Source of the DNA: Siderastrea siderea
Lineage: Eukaryota; Cnidaria; Anthozoa; Scleractinia; Rhizangiidae
Direction of reading: 5' to 3'
Length of the DNA: 64,000 nt
NCBI GenBank assembly: GCA_964030785.1
Contig: OZ034969.1
Coordinates: forward strand, 1,236,201 to 1,300,200
Below are positions 1-12,729 of this stretch, piece by piece (the stretch's first letter is position 1; every line of letters starts with the position of its first letter). Below the pieces are notes generated by a model, which ran no database searches, was not told the DNA's origin, and was given only the letters and a program-made list of their open reading frames with translations. The translations under genes and the position numbers were made by a program.

Positions 1-1
1 C

Positions 2-397
2 GAAGGTGCTGACATCACTCACACTCTTGCATTTAAATGCATTGGAGCTGCGCATGAAAAGGAGCGCCAAGAATTTTTGAAAGTTGCAGCCAGAAAATCA
101 AGAGTGATAAAACTTGATGCTCGATTAAGGCCTGAGCCAACTAACGAGAAAGATAAGAATGCTATAGCCATTGACATTGACCATGGTACCGGCTATTACC
201 ATGCCGGCTACATTGCCAGTGAGTTAACTAAATACATTCATCCTCTACTGGCACTCAACAAGATAGTTGATGTGTCAGTGGAGCATATTGTGCTAAGGGT
301 GTATTTTGCAAGGATGGGACATTACCCAAAATTATTAATTACAAGAAAAGGTGCATGGGATAAGTTTGTAATTCGAAGGTGCTACAGTACCAGGTAG
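2..397 (+). CDS. HIRAN-domain protein, 3'-terminal exon (partial)
   Basis: The frame is open from base 2 to a TAG at the end, so this is the C-terminal 131 residues or so of a protein whose beginning lies outside the window. The segment RLRPEPTNEKDKNAIAI followed by GYIASEL matches the HIRAN signature: a basic stretch, EP-N-DxNAIAI, then a glycine-tyrosine turn and a conserved leucine. HIRAN domains bind 3' DNA ends in HLTF/Rad5-type proteins and also occur alone in many cnidarian proteins. No helicase or RING motif is visible here. A possible poly(A) signal AATAAA lies at 1087-1092, which would give a 3' UTR of about 700 bases. The domain call is by eye; the full protein is unknown. Confidence 0.7.
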   Translation, partial: EGADITHTLAFKCIGAAHEKERQEFLKVAARKSRVIKLDARLRPEPTNEKDKNAIAIDIDHGTGYYHAGYIASELTKYIHPLLALNKIVDVSVEHIVLRVYFARMGHYPKLLITRKGAWDKFVIRRCYSTR

Positions 398-1112
398 ATC
401 AGTTTCCTGGAAAATACCCATACCTTTTTTATACCACATTGTTTTGTGATTCCAAGTCCTAAGTGTTCCTATCCAATCCTGTAGAAAGTGAGGCTTCCTA
501 CAATGGCTTTTGACTGTTTCTTAAGTGGGTATGGGAATTTTCTGTGGAAGTATCTAATTTAATTACAAGCAAAAACAAAGTATTTTATAGTTTGTTTTTA
601 GTTTTATTGTTAGTTTTTGTTCAACCTTTTTGAACCAGAAACTCTAAATAGACTGACCATAATGATATTCAGCTATGTATTATACCTTTTGTTGATTATC
701 AATTTTTTTCTCCCGTTGAGCATATTTTATGCAATTTGTTTTGTAATCATGTTAATTATATCACGCTAGTCGAAGAGTTTTTTCCAAATTCAGTTCAAGT
801 TTCAGTGGCATACAGTAGTTCATGTGTAGTTGCTTTTTATGCACCCTCATTTTTTAAGCAGTTGTTTGCAATTGAAGATACTTTTTTCATCAGTCAGTAA
901 CCTTGAACTGAAAAAAGTTGACATTAATTATAATATGATATATGTGGTGAATCTTGTCCATAAGTTGCTAGTGTGATAACAATTGTTGGCATATCTGAGT
1001 TCTCATGTTGTGGTTTCTCAATAACAGTTGTGTTTCTATTATGACTATTTTAGTATCTCTCTTTTGACAAATGCTAATATTTAGTAAATAAACCCCTTCA
1101 GGGAGATGGTAT
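398..1112. other. 3' UTR / intergenic
   Basis: AT-rich sequence after the HIRAN exon with no coding signal I can see. It is probably largely 3' UTR, ending near the AATAAA at 1087-1092. Confidence 0.4.
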
Positions 1113-1113
1113 A

Positions 1114-1400
1114 ATGCCCCCAGGGTGGGTACTCCGGGATCTAAGTGACAGAGATGTGCGAAGGATTTTTTTGGGTCGAAATTTTCGATTTCGGGATTTT
1201 TTTGGGGTAGGAGAATTTGGCAAGTATTTTTTTGGGTGACTTGATTTAAATAGAGGATTTTTTGGGTATTAAAATCAAACTAAAGTGCCTTTGGGTAATG
1301 TCGGAAGACTTAGGGATTTTTTTGGGTCCTGAGGTTTGCCTCCATTCAATCATCCCTGTCACTTTGATCCCGGAGTACCCCCCCCCCCCCTGGGATATTG
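1114..1400. repeat. MITE-like inverted-repeat element with GGGTACTCCGGGATC ends
   Basis: GGGTACTCCGGGATC near 1126-1140 is mirrored by GATCCCGGAGTACCC near 1366-1380, next to a C tract. Between them are repeated units of the type GATTTTTTTGGGT. The inverted ends and about 290-base size suggest a non-autonomous DNA transposon. A related end (GGAGTACCCC next to a C-rich run) appears near 44667-44690. Confidence 0.7.
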
Positions 1401-2052
1401 CCTGAGAATTGAAAGATTGTTCGAAAAATGAACAGTTGCCCAAAAAGCAAAGTAGCAAAGCTTCACAACTGGTGGGTTAGAACAAAAGCTTATTTTGCCA
1501 TGGACACTTTAACAATGCACTTTTTTAATAAATGTTCACTTGCTTCAGAATGGTTACATCTGTTAGGTGACAAAAACAGAGAGCTTTTTTAAAAGTACAT
1601 GTATCATTCTACAGAATCATTACCCCATGAAATAAACAAAACTTTGATTGACATGTCAAATGGCTTCTCTTTTCGTAGTTGTAAATGACACCTTTTTTGG
1701 AAATAGTTGACCCCCTTATTAAGCAGCCACTGCTATTCTTAGCTGCCATTCATTAAAATCCAACGTAGATGGCCAGTATAATTAATACCTCCACTGTTTT
1801 GTGAGTTAGAAGTGTTGACAGACAAAATCATCTAAACACACACTTATCATCAACTTGATGAAATTCAACTGACACTAAAATGAAGTGATGTTTCTTCATG
1901 TACACGGTGGCATGTATCATAAAATTCCTGGCAAATTCTCTAGTAAGTGGCCAAGTTCAATAAAGAGGCCACTTGCCAATTCCACAAGGGTGACTGCTTG
2001 ATAGGGGGGCTCAACTATGTAACAAGGTAATTTTTTAGATATACATTCGCTT
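1401..2052. other. Intergenic, nothing recognised
   Basis: AT-rich sequence between the MITE and the 3' end of the Myb/SANT-like gene. Short ORFs here show no family resemblance. Confidence 0.4.
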
Positions 2053-5000
2053 TCAAGATGCAAGTGTGGGAGGTGGTGCTGGGGGAAGACATTCTGCTGG
2101 CTTAAAATGAGCTGCACGGGCTGTTAGCTGGCCTGTCTGTGGAATTGAAGCGCGGTCATACATAAACACACCAGGGTCTGATCTTCTTGAGATGATCACA
2201 CGATCAAGCCGCTCTAATCTGCTGCCTAACGGTCTGTTGAAGGATGGTGGGCAGCCAGGGTTGTATCGCTCATTGCCCCCAGTGTAATGGTAAAATGGGA
2301 GGTCTGGGTCACACTTCTTTGTGTACTCAAGCATGACCTTTGGAAAGGCATCATGAAAGGCCTTTTCATCAAATATTAGACCTAATAATTCATGCAAAAA
2401 GGCAAAAATTGCTTCGACATCATCTGTAGACCCAGCTCTGGGGTGTTCAGGTGGGAGCCCTTTCTCTTCTCCATAACGACGCCTGAACTCTTGGCTCTCA
2501 ATATTTGTAGTTATGGCCACAATGACTTCGCGTGTTATCCCTTGAATACCTTTGATAGGCCTGTAGAGAAGTGGGCAAAAAAAAAATGTAGCATGGTCAT
2601 TGTAAATTGTTACATACTTAACAACTGTAACTTTTCTGTTTATGCCCCAATAACCACAAACACATTCTCCATACTACATGGTATACTTTTACTTGTTGTT
2701 GGTTGAGAGAATTTGTGAAAGGATCAAAGTTAACCTTTGGTGAACATTCCTTTCTCTTGATTGATTATTAATATCTTGAGCCCAAACACAGTAGCTGACA
2801 ATTTACCCCTTCTTTTACCTTGTGTTTTAGTGTAGGATCTTTAATGTGAATTGGCCTTTTGAGAGTAACATTTTTTTAAATGAGTGGCATTTTTAAATGT
2901 ATCAAAGTTAAAGAATTCCATTTTTAGGTACCTTCCTATTCCTGTGCCTTTAAAAAGTTGAGCAATATACATGTAATAATGATTTGTTTGGGACAGTTAA
3001 ACCCAACAGTAATCAAGACTTTTAATGGTAATTGATCACAAAACATGGCCTCTGAACAAGTATTTTCATTTACATTTCAATCTCTGAGAAAACCTTGGCA
3101 AACCTGTTTGGATCAAGTCTGGAATAGTCGCTCTCTTCCTGATCCTTGAAGTAAGGCATCCAATCCTCCAGAATGAATTCCAACATGGCAAGATTGTACT
3201 TTCTCCTGGTTTCTTCATTGAGCCCTCTGCCATCACTTGCCTTGTGCCAGTTCGCTATGACCTCTGCCACTCGTCCTTCCTCGGGAAAACCATTCTCCTT
3301 GCACCACTTTGCAACAGCAGAGGACAACAACTTTTCAGCATCAGGCACACTCTGCTTTCTCTTTCCAGTCAATGCCGTATAGGTCAGACCAGTGTCTGGG
3401 GAATGCATTGCTTCAACAAATGCTGTCAAGTCAACATTTGGGAACTGGCCCATCCTTAGGCAACCAGCAATCTTCTTAAGAACATGATTGTGATCCTCCC
3501 TTTCATGCTGGGGCTCACGTAATAATAATAATAAAAATAATGATAATAATAATGTAATGTATATATGAAATGATTCATATATGACCTGCGGATGTAAATG
3601 CAAGTGATAAATAATCATTGCAGTTTATTTCTGCCTTCTTTATCCCAATTGCTTAAATTGGAAATTCACTGCAATGATCATTTGTCACTTTTACATATTG
3701 AATTTAATGAGCACTATTTATAGTAAAATTGATAACAAATAAAAAAAAAGAAAAAACTAATCAAAAAATAAGCTTTCAACATGAAAAAAAAAAACTAAGA
3801 ATCAATTAAACCTTGCCTCACCTTCCTCGTCCACTTCAGGAACATAGAGATGTCCTTTACACCCTGTGCTGTGTAATCATTTACTTTCTTCCTGAACAGG
3901 TAGATGGCCATAAGGGATTTCAGAGAGTCTGATTTTGTCTCAGTTTTTCCTGTAGGTCAAGAAGTTACCAGTTTACTGATTGGCCTCATACTTAAGATGG
4001 AACTTACTGGAAACAATATTGTAAAGGGGCTTACAATCTCATCGCCATCAGCATGCATTTCAGCAAAAAAAAGCTATAATTTATTGATATAACAGTTCAA
4101 CAACTACAACATTCACCTGATGCTAACATTTCAAGTTAAAAAAAAGATTATTGAACTGATCAATAAAATCACTGAACGATAATCTCACCTGTTACCCAAG
4201 GATGCGGATCATAATTATCAGGAAATTGTCTCTGTCGAAGCAGTTTGATAGAATCATGGAAGGAGTGTCCTTCTTCTAAGCATTCTGCCAGCCAAACCAC
4301 ATCTCCAATAGGAACTGCTGGATGATGCTGCGCTGGTTGAATCTGATCACCTTAAATGAAATAAGCAGGGCAATACATTATTAATGATAATTATTATTCA
4401 ATTATTAATGTTGATGTTGTCAGGACCAACCTCCAAAGTGAGTAACAAAGATAGTAAATAACATTTAAAGGATCGTGGATTTAAATCCCATCTCAGATTT
4501 GTTGTTGTTGTCAAGACCGCAAAAGGAATCCAAAAAAAAAATATCACATGAAGGGTTTTTATTAACAAATGAAAAGGATTTTTACCCCTCCGTGTTGGTT
4601 TCAGGAATGACTCTATTTGCTTGGATGCTGTTGACCTTGCCTCTGATTTTGAATCCATGATCAATTGAATAATGGACACTGGTCTGTTTGTTCCCTGAGT
4701 TCGCAAGGAGTTGAACTCACCATCGGTCACAAACCCTGTGTAAAGACAAAATACATGCAACTGTAAGACATTTTACACGTGCAGTGCTACAGTATCCACC
4801 TGCATATCAGAACCAATAATTAATTTAGAGGATCAGGCTGATCAGTTCTTTTTCAGCAGGTATTTACTAAGAAATCAGTCTGATCTTTTTTTAAATGACC
4901 TTACAATTTAATGCTGATTATTGTGACACAATATTTAATCCACCTTATAGCATACAATAAATTCTCAACTTGTTCTAATATGCAGGTGTCTATTGTATTT

Positions 5001-8000
5001 ATGCCACATTCTTAACACTTAGACCCCATTACCCAGCTATGCCTCTGAATACAGTCTCTCTTGAGACAAAAAAAGTTAATTAGTACACTGAATCCTTAAG
5101 TCATTTTACTTTTGTTATATATGAACTGAAAATTCAAATCTATGTATTTTTCATAACAAGATATATAAAGCTGTCTAAAGACAGTTTACGCACCCACGGT
5201 AGTCATGCCACAGTCCCTCATGGCCTTTCGCAACTCTTCCTTTAACTCTCTTATCTTAGCATCTGTAATGCTCTTATATTTAATCACACGTACTGGCACA
5301 GCATAGGGCTTGTAACTTCGGAGCTCATCGCTTATCATGAAGAGAAGTAAGTGTGAGGCTGCTTCTCTTTTCTTGGTGTTTACACCCTTGATGTAGGGAG
5401 GCAGCTCTTTCTTGAGTGCAGATACATCAGCTGGGATATTTCCCCTCTCACCGGCTAGACCATCAATCTTAGCTATAATCGTGCTGATGCATTCTCTGAT
5501 TGCTCCATTTTTTTCCATCAATTTTGAATACCCCTCCACATCCCAAGCCAGGGCAAAGAGAGATTCCTCAGACACGTTCAACAACTTCCGTCTGCTTTCA
5601 TAGCAGTCCCTTGCCTTGGCATGTCCTGCAACCAGGAACTCGTTCTCCTCCCGCACATTTTGCAACTGCTTCTCCAGGTCAGCCTTTATGCAGGCATAGG
5701 CCCTTCTCTGTTTAACTCCTATGCCATCTACAAACTGGAGGTATTTGATGTAGTCTCCATGTCTCCGTTGGAGATCTCCGTCTCCCCAGTCAATGTCCCC
5801 TGACCATTCATTCTTCATTGACTCCCGAAGACCAACCTGAATATCAGTTCCGTCTGCTTTAATCCACCAACGAGCAGTTGGGTAAATTGAGTGCAAGTGC
5901 TTTAATGCTGAGATCTGAAAGAGAGATTGGTTACACTTGTATATCTATTTTATTATTTGTATAAATAAAGGAATATCTATATAAACAGAGAACAACTTGA
6001 GGATGTGAAAGCAAAAGGTTTCAACAGTGTGGTTAATATTAACCCTGCATATACAAGTACAACAAACAAGCATCTTTGCATCAGCCATTGCTACATGCTG
6101 CATCATTGCATTCTATTCCTTCATTTTAGATAGTTTTAAGATAATAATCCAAATATCCTATCAATAGAAATGCCCACAGATATGTTGCAGTAAATTTTTG
6201 ATCTCAGTTAATTTTTTTTGACTAGTTAGTTTTTTTTCTAACTAGTTTTTTTTATTCAAGGTTAATAAATAGAAAAAGTAAAACACCTCTTCTTGTCTTG
6301 TCCACATGTAAATTGAAGCTTTGTTTTAATGTTTAATAGCCTGTTGTCATTGAAGCAGTGACAGGGCTGTTAAATTTCACATTCAGAAGGTGACAAATTA
6401 GTTAAGCGAACAAATCAAAAGGGTCTGAAGGTAACATCAAGAAATGCAATGTAACTTTACACAAGTTATGTACTTTAAACCTATCAAGCATAACTTTACC
6501 TGAATTTCACAGCCTTTGGTATAGTTGCTCTTTTCAACCATTCTTCTAATGGTTCTTGTAGAAGGACCAGCAATGTTAACCTTGGCCTGGAATAAAAAGT
6601 TAAAGGTTTTGGGAGTTAGATAGTCTCTTAATATCAAGCCTTTAGTGGATGAAGCAGAATAACACCCATGAGGCAGGGCTCAAGACTAACTTTGTAACTC
6701 ACTGGTTTAGTTTCACAGATTTTTACTAGCCAAAAGGTAGTTTATCACTAGTCAAATCTATTGATTTCTATCAAGAACTGTAGACTTTTACAAGTTTTTC
6801 ACTAGCCAAAGTGGCCATTAGAAATGCTACAGCTGCTAACCAAAGTCTAAATTTTAGTAGACTTTGGCTACATAGTAGTTGGCTAAAGTTGGTCTTGAGC
6901 TCTGCCATGAGGGTACCTTTTATTACTAAAACGCTTACTTTTAAGGCATGTCTTTCAACATTGCCAGCACCTTGACTACTGGTGGGAACTATTCCATGAA
7001 TTTCCCCCAGCTCTGTTTCTGTCAGTGTGGAACTTTCATCCTCCCTTATCTGAGACTCACTCAATGAGCTCCATAAAGTTGATCTTGGTAGTGACGAAGC
7101 AGGTGTTTCAGAAGATGATCCAGATAAATTAGGCGCAACTGGAGACACCTCAGGAACCTCAACATTCCTTAATGGCTCAACAGGAGAAACTTCCAAATTG
7201 CTGGTTGGTACTGGTGCTGCGCTGGTTTCAGTGACTAGTTCCTGCAGCAATTCAGAGTTACATTCAAATGTTTCCTGCAAGGCCTGTGTTAGGATATCTG
7301 ACTGCTGGTCAGCAGATGGTTCTGATTCCACCTCATTAGGATTGTTACCAATGTAAGACCACATTGGTCCATTGTGCAGGGCAGCCCATTTGTTGCCAAA
7401 CAAAGTATACATTGACTGGTACCAAGACTTGTAGTCAGGGGGTGCTTCCAGATTTGATACATTATCTGAGGCAAAAAACCTCAAATTATGTGAAATAAGC
7501 CCAAAAGGCATTCGGGATAGTGGCATCCTCGGGCAATCTTCCCCAGGGCGCATCACTCCGAAGCAGCGAGCAGCGTCATAAAGAAGATTGTTTTTTTCAT
7601 TAACAAAGAGTACCCTCACTGCACTTGATAGGAGAGGCAAGAAATCATGGGGCACATAAGTGCTGTTCAATTCTTCGTGCACATCTAACTTTAGCCATTT
7701 GTGGAACAGATGCACCAGGAGTTGCTGACGCTGTCTTTTCGTTAATTCCACAAAACCAGAAGACACAACATCAAGGATTGAACCAGGAAGTTTCCTATCC
7801 TCTGCGTTTTTCAAAGGTGAAAATGCTAGCATTGGAGACCCAAGTGTATCACCTCGTACTTGGCTGGAGGATACCGGTGTGCTTGTTACATCTTGCTGTG
7901 TTTTAAATAGCTCATCATCTTGAAAGTAATTGATGTTGTAGGCCTCCTCGGCATCACTTATATTTTGAAAATTCACTTTCAAATACCGTCGCACTTTGTC

Positions 8001-8757
8001 TCGACAAGCTTGCCCTAAAAATGAGAAGCAAAAAATGAAATCATTTACCAGAGCATGACAGTTACAAGAACCTAAGTGACAAACAATAACCTATGTGACA
8101 AAGGATATGTACAGTACAAAAATGGGACAACACAACATCGTGTACCTGCCCAGAACACTGTGAAGCCTTATTCATATCCAAATTTTACACAATGTCATAT
8201 TTATGACATATATAAGTGATTGCAAATGATTGCTTTATTATTAAACGATTGACTGATGCTATTCTTATTAAATTTAATGTAAATAACTGTATTCTGTAGT
8301 TCAAAGACAATTTCAAAACAATAATTCACACTTACAGCCTCTTTTTCTGTTTCCACTGCATTGCATCACAGCTTCTGCACATCTCTCCCAAAAGTCCTCC
8401 TGTCTATGTGTGGGCCAGGCATTTCTACTCTCGTCTTCAGGTGAATGATACAGGGCAATAAACTCGATCAAGGCACAGATTTCTGACTCAGTCCATTCTG
8501 CCCACTTGCTCTCAGATTGGTTATTTTTCTGTTAAAATCGGATCAGATACTTGCGTTTAGAAAATATTCTATCAAACACAGATTAAAAGGTAACGAAAAG
8601 CACTACGTGAAACGCATTACACACCGGTGGCTTGAATTCCGACTGGAACAAATTTTTTTCTTGACTTCGAGGGCTGATTACATGATTTCTTTGGTGGTCT
8701 TTTGCCAGGAGTATCGCCGCTCGGTGGAGCATTTGCCCGCTTTCCGGGATTGCTCAT
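2053..8757 (-). CDS. Ten-exon gene: Myb/SANT-like N-terminus, uncharacterised C-terminus
   Basis: Exons, 5' to 3' on the - strand: 8757-8623, 8528-8336, 8014-6939, 6586-6500, 5914-5194, 4735-4586, 4350-4189, 3949-3822, 3507-3074, 2560-2053. Each boundary has GT/AG and the phases agree, giving 3594 nt (about 1197 aa) without a stop. The start is the ATG of MSNPGKRANAPPSG, a basic low-complexity leader. Exon 2 into exon 3 (residues about 50-125) has the spacing of a Myb/SANT-like tri-helix: W-AEW-ES-ICALIEFIALY, then EDFWERCAEAV, then W-ACRDKVRRYL. Exon 3 carries a conserved-looking block (MRPGEDCPRMPLSRMPFGL) and a Ser/Glu-rich acidic linker. Exon 5 contains the block WWIKADGTDIQVGLRES and helical, possibly coiled-coil sequence. 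The C-terminal half is not a family I can name. A DNA-binding or chromatin role is inferred from the SANT-like part only. The neighbouring HIRAN gene is tail-to-tail with it. Confidence 0.75.
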
Positions 8758-10180
8758 AACAAAACCTGCGTAAAAAAATCAAAAAATCGATCAGGATAGA
8801 ATAAAACTATAACACGGTCTGAAAAGGCATTAGAAAAAACAGCGAAACGTGTTGTTTTGGTTCCACTAGGAATCCCGCGAAACACGACACTTCGATCGCG
8901 CAATTTCCGGCGTTTACTCGACGCAAGTGAAAATTACAAGTTTTCAATGTCAAATATCTCGAAAACGATTGAGGGGGCGAGTGGGGGCAACCACTCTAAT
9001 TCAAAGCCTAATAATCAAACTACAAGGAAATGTAAAAAATACAAGAAAGAAGCAAAGGTGAAAGCCATAAAAGCTATTTGAAAACATCACACCTCGGACA
9101 TGTGAAACCAACAAGCGCTGATCGGTAGTTAATCACAACACTATCAAAATATGGATTGAAAGCAACCTTACCTTTAAAATGACGACTTCCCAAGAAAGAA
9201 TATCTTCAAGGCTAACCATTCCTGTGACTTTTGAATCGATTCGTTATAAAAATCATAAGAAAAACTCAGAATTACTGCCAGTATCCTCACGCTTGGAATA
9301 TTTTCACGGTTCGCCATTAGCATGTTGAGGGAAGAATCTGATTGGACGAAAATGTCACGTGAATGGTGTCCAACCTCCTCTGTGTGAACGGAGAGAAATG
9401 AGTTTTTATTTGAGGCGAGAAGTTGATACGAAGGAATCGTCATTAATAAGGAGATTAATTAATAAGGCAGGTGTTACGAGTCTTTTTGCATTGAAAGAAC
9501 GAAAATATCTGAATATTATCGACGGATTTGTGTGGTTTGCGTGTGGTGTTCGCTAAAGGCTACGAGCAGTCTCACTTTCCGTTCAGAGATAGGTAGTGAA
9601 GGAAAAGAAAAACAGGCGAGTGAGCGCGAAATCGATTGCGGCTCGACAGGCGCGTTAGCTTTCAAAGACGTGGGCGACTTTCGTCCCCGCTCGCTTGTTT
9701 ACTTTTGCAAGGGGATTACCGGGTTAGCAAACTGGATTTAAACATCACGTCATGAGATATGCCTTGACGTGCCCCATACTCTGACGATCTGCTCGAGCTC
9801 GTGTTTATCAAGCGTTATATTTTGATTCTACTGCTATGTTCACTGTTTGTATTTAAGGTCTAGGCACAACAGTAAATACTTCGTCGTCCCTGTGTGAGCA
9901 TTCTCAGTTGTGGACGAATTCATATCGACATTCAACGTTTGAGTGATTTTGCGTTTTTCAGCACAAATAAAGCGATAAGAAAGATAAGCTGAGTCATCAG
10001 AGTTTCAACATTACGTCATCCAGTACCGCTATAGTCAAAATATTGTGTCACACAATCACACTTTTCGTCACGCCGGTTCGTAAAAAACGAGGATCGCGCT
10101 AACAGTTGTGAAACCTAGGGGTGGGGAGGGTCAGAATGGCCGGTTAAAATGCCCAATGGGCTTTCTTGTATTAACATTGA
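8758..10180. other. 5' flank of the Myb/SANT-like gene and intergenic
   Basis: Contains the putative promoter region on the - strand. Short ORFs on both strands (for example + 8857-9081 and - 9443-9174) have no recognisable domain. I see no repeat or RNA gene. Confidence 0.35.
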
Positions 10181-10514
10181 TTCACTGGAACACTTTTAGA
10201 TTTAACGTTAAAGAGGATGTATGAACCGACGGAAAGGCTTGCGTTACATATAAACAGTTGGCAAGTAAATGCTAATATATTCAAAGTAATGCGCAATGCA
10301 TTCTTCCGTGATTTTTACTTTTCGTTGCAATCTACAGTGCAACAAAGAACAAAGAAACCAGATAAAAATCACGAACCAACAAGTATTGCAAATTTCACGT
10401 TGATCCAAAACCAACAAGTATTGCAAATTTCACGTTGATCCGACAAGGAGAAGACTGTCTAAGAGCCGATTTAAAAAGTTAGGTATGGTCCACAAAAAAC
10501 TGTATCGAAACACC
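10181..10514. mobile_element. Relict of the TTAA-element families seen at 28-36 kb
   Basis: Bases 10181-10340 (lines around ATGAACCGACGG and GGCAAGTAAATGCTAATA) match 34131-34169 joined to 35756-35860. Bases 10395-10514 match the left end at 28156-28270 in inverted orientation and end in TGTATCGAAACACC followed by TTAA. The first part lacks the 1.6 kb insertion found at 34170-35755, so it serves as an empty-site reference. Confidence 0.75.
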
Positions 10515-12729
10515 TTAAACTTTATTTATCCACGGTATTTCCTTCAGGTAGCTACAATGAGAATACTATCGTACAAAAAGAAAAAAAAGAAAAGAAATAC
10601 CGTTAATTAAGACCAACTAATTATCTAACCAATAAACTAACTATTACATGAGAAAATTCAGGAAAAATAACCTGCTTTACAAGGAAGCCTTGCGCAAAAA
10701 CGCCATGAGCTGTGTTGTGAGTTCAAAATTCGTGCAATCAAAGTAAAATACCATAACTAGAGAAGTGAATTTTTTAATATAGTTATTATATTTGCCACGA
10801 TAAAGAGGAATTTAAAGAAATGACATCGCGTCTTTCAAAAACGGACTGTTAAAAAACACATCTCGTCTTGCAAATCGAGCAAATATATTGATCATCCACG
10901 GGGTAACTGATGACAAACATATCTTTGATTTTAAAAAACACACTAACAAAGCAGCGAAAAGTAATTAGTCACCTAGTGTGATAATAAGTTTGTTTCTTGA
11001 ATTGACAGTTAACATAACATGTCATTAAATAAAAATCAATTATACTTGAATGAATAAAAAGACAAATAAGTGTTACTGTATGTCCATTTTATAAAGCTCT
11101 CCTTTAACGCGCACTTTTGCAAGAGGTCCCAATAACTTCTTGCCAGTTTGTAGATAGGACAAAGCAAACAACGTAAACTGAGCATGTCCTCATTGGGGAA
11201 CTTAAGCACAGACCTTCCTGAACTTGGGACGGCAACTGGAAGTTGATTCAGTTTCTCTTTTCATGCTTTTGACGTTTATAATGGCAAGCCATTGGGCACC
11301 AAAACAAGAGTTTTACAGCCTTTGGTGAGAAACTAGAGAAGCCAACAAAGGCAACATTTTTAACTTCCGGTTGCCTTTCGTGGTTCCCTGCCGTCTGCGC
11401 TTAAGTTCCCTCTTATCATAGTAGACTCTACCATCTATGCATGGAAGTAAGATTAATCTTCCGTCACAAGACTTTGCAACTAAGTGGAATGAACATTGAC
11501 TTTACATTTCTCTGATAGTTACTTTTTAGCGCGCGCGCGTGTGTCGTAGATACTTTTTTGACTTTCAAAATTAACCGACGCGCGTTTTCTCCTGACTGCC
11601 TAACGGCATTATTTTTCTCTGAAGAAGAGACAGCAGTCTTTTCCACTTCAAGCGCAGGACACTAACTTAACTTTACATCTAGAACATCTCCACCATGTAT
11701 CCTAATACCTCCGTCTGGCTATTAATAGATTAAAGCTTTACGCGTTCACAGGATTTAAAATCCTTTATTTTGGATTTTGCTCTTTTATGTTCCAAACAAA
11801 ATCGAACAAGGTAAAACAATGATATTTGATTTGATGCGATTTGGCTCGACAATCGAACTCGTAAAAAATTCTCTGTTCAATTCCGTGCGATGACCAAACA
11901 AAATCAAATTTAAATCGTTCGACTAAGTTCGATTTGAAGTTCTTTCGATTTTGTTCGATTTGATAGGTTGGGTATATAGTAAAGCTTATTTCTAGCCATA
12001 CTCGAAATCTCGTTTTCTCGATAATTTTTGTTTACTTTCAATTTTTCGAGTATAGTCAACTATTTTCACCTCGCTGGATCTAATGTGATGAGTTAAGCAA
12101 TGTGGAAAGTGAATTAGGCCACAAATTTCCATACGTCCATTGTGTCCTTACTCTCTTTAAATAGCTATGTTCTCAATTTATCTAATTAACTAATAACGTT
12201 GTGTTTTTAATTTAGGGATTAAAAGAATGTGTGGTAAATAAGTACCTTAGGTTATTTTTATTCGAGAGTGTGGTGCAAACTGTTTTAAAGTATGCCGAAG
12301 AGATCAGAGGAAACCGTTCTACAACTGGATAAGTAGATGACATACCAATATCTTTTATTTATTCCTTATGACCCGTACACTTAAGAAAATTGAATTGGGA
12401 CGATGCCACACAAAACGTTTAACCCTTTAAGCCCCAACAGTGACAAGCATCTAATTTCTCTTCACGATATCATCATGTGATGAAACATACAGTTCAAGAG
12501 AATAAGGCAAACGATCACCGTAGATAAAATATCTTGATGTATGATCAAATTCTCTCAACTAATACCATAGTACATGTATGGAGAACACTGAGGAGAACAT
12601 GCATGTTGATACAGGGACTTAAAGAGTTAAAAGACAATTTACGAAAAGAGCTACTACCAATTGAGCAGCTAACACCTCATTTCAAAGTTGAGCGAACGCT
12701 TACAGAAAAAAGTGCAAGAGCACTTTGTT
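10515..12729. other. Intergenic, no gene recognised
   Basis: AT-rich. 11800-11960 is enriched in the palindromic word TTCGA/ATCGAA in both orientations and may be a decayed foldback. Nothing coding is supported. Confidence 0.35.

Noticed and set aside
8857..9081. Basic + strand ORF upstream of the Myb/SANT-like gene
   Set aside because: No family resemblance; lies in the likely promoter region.
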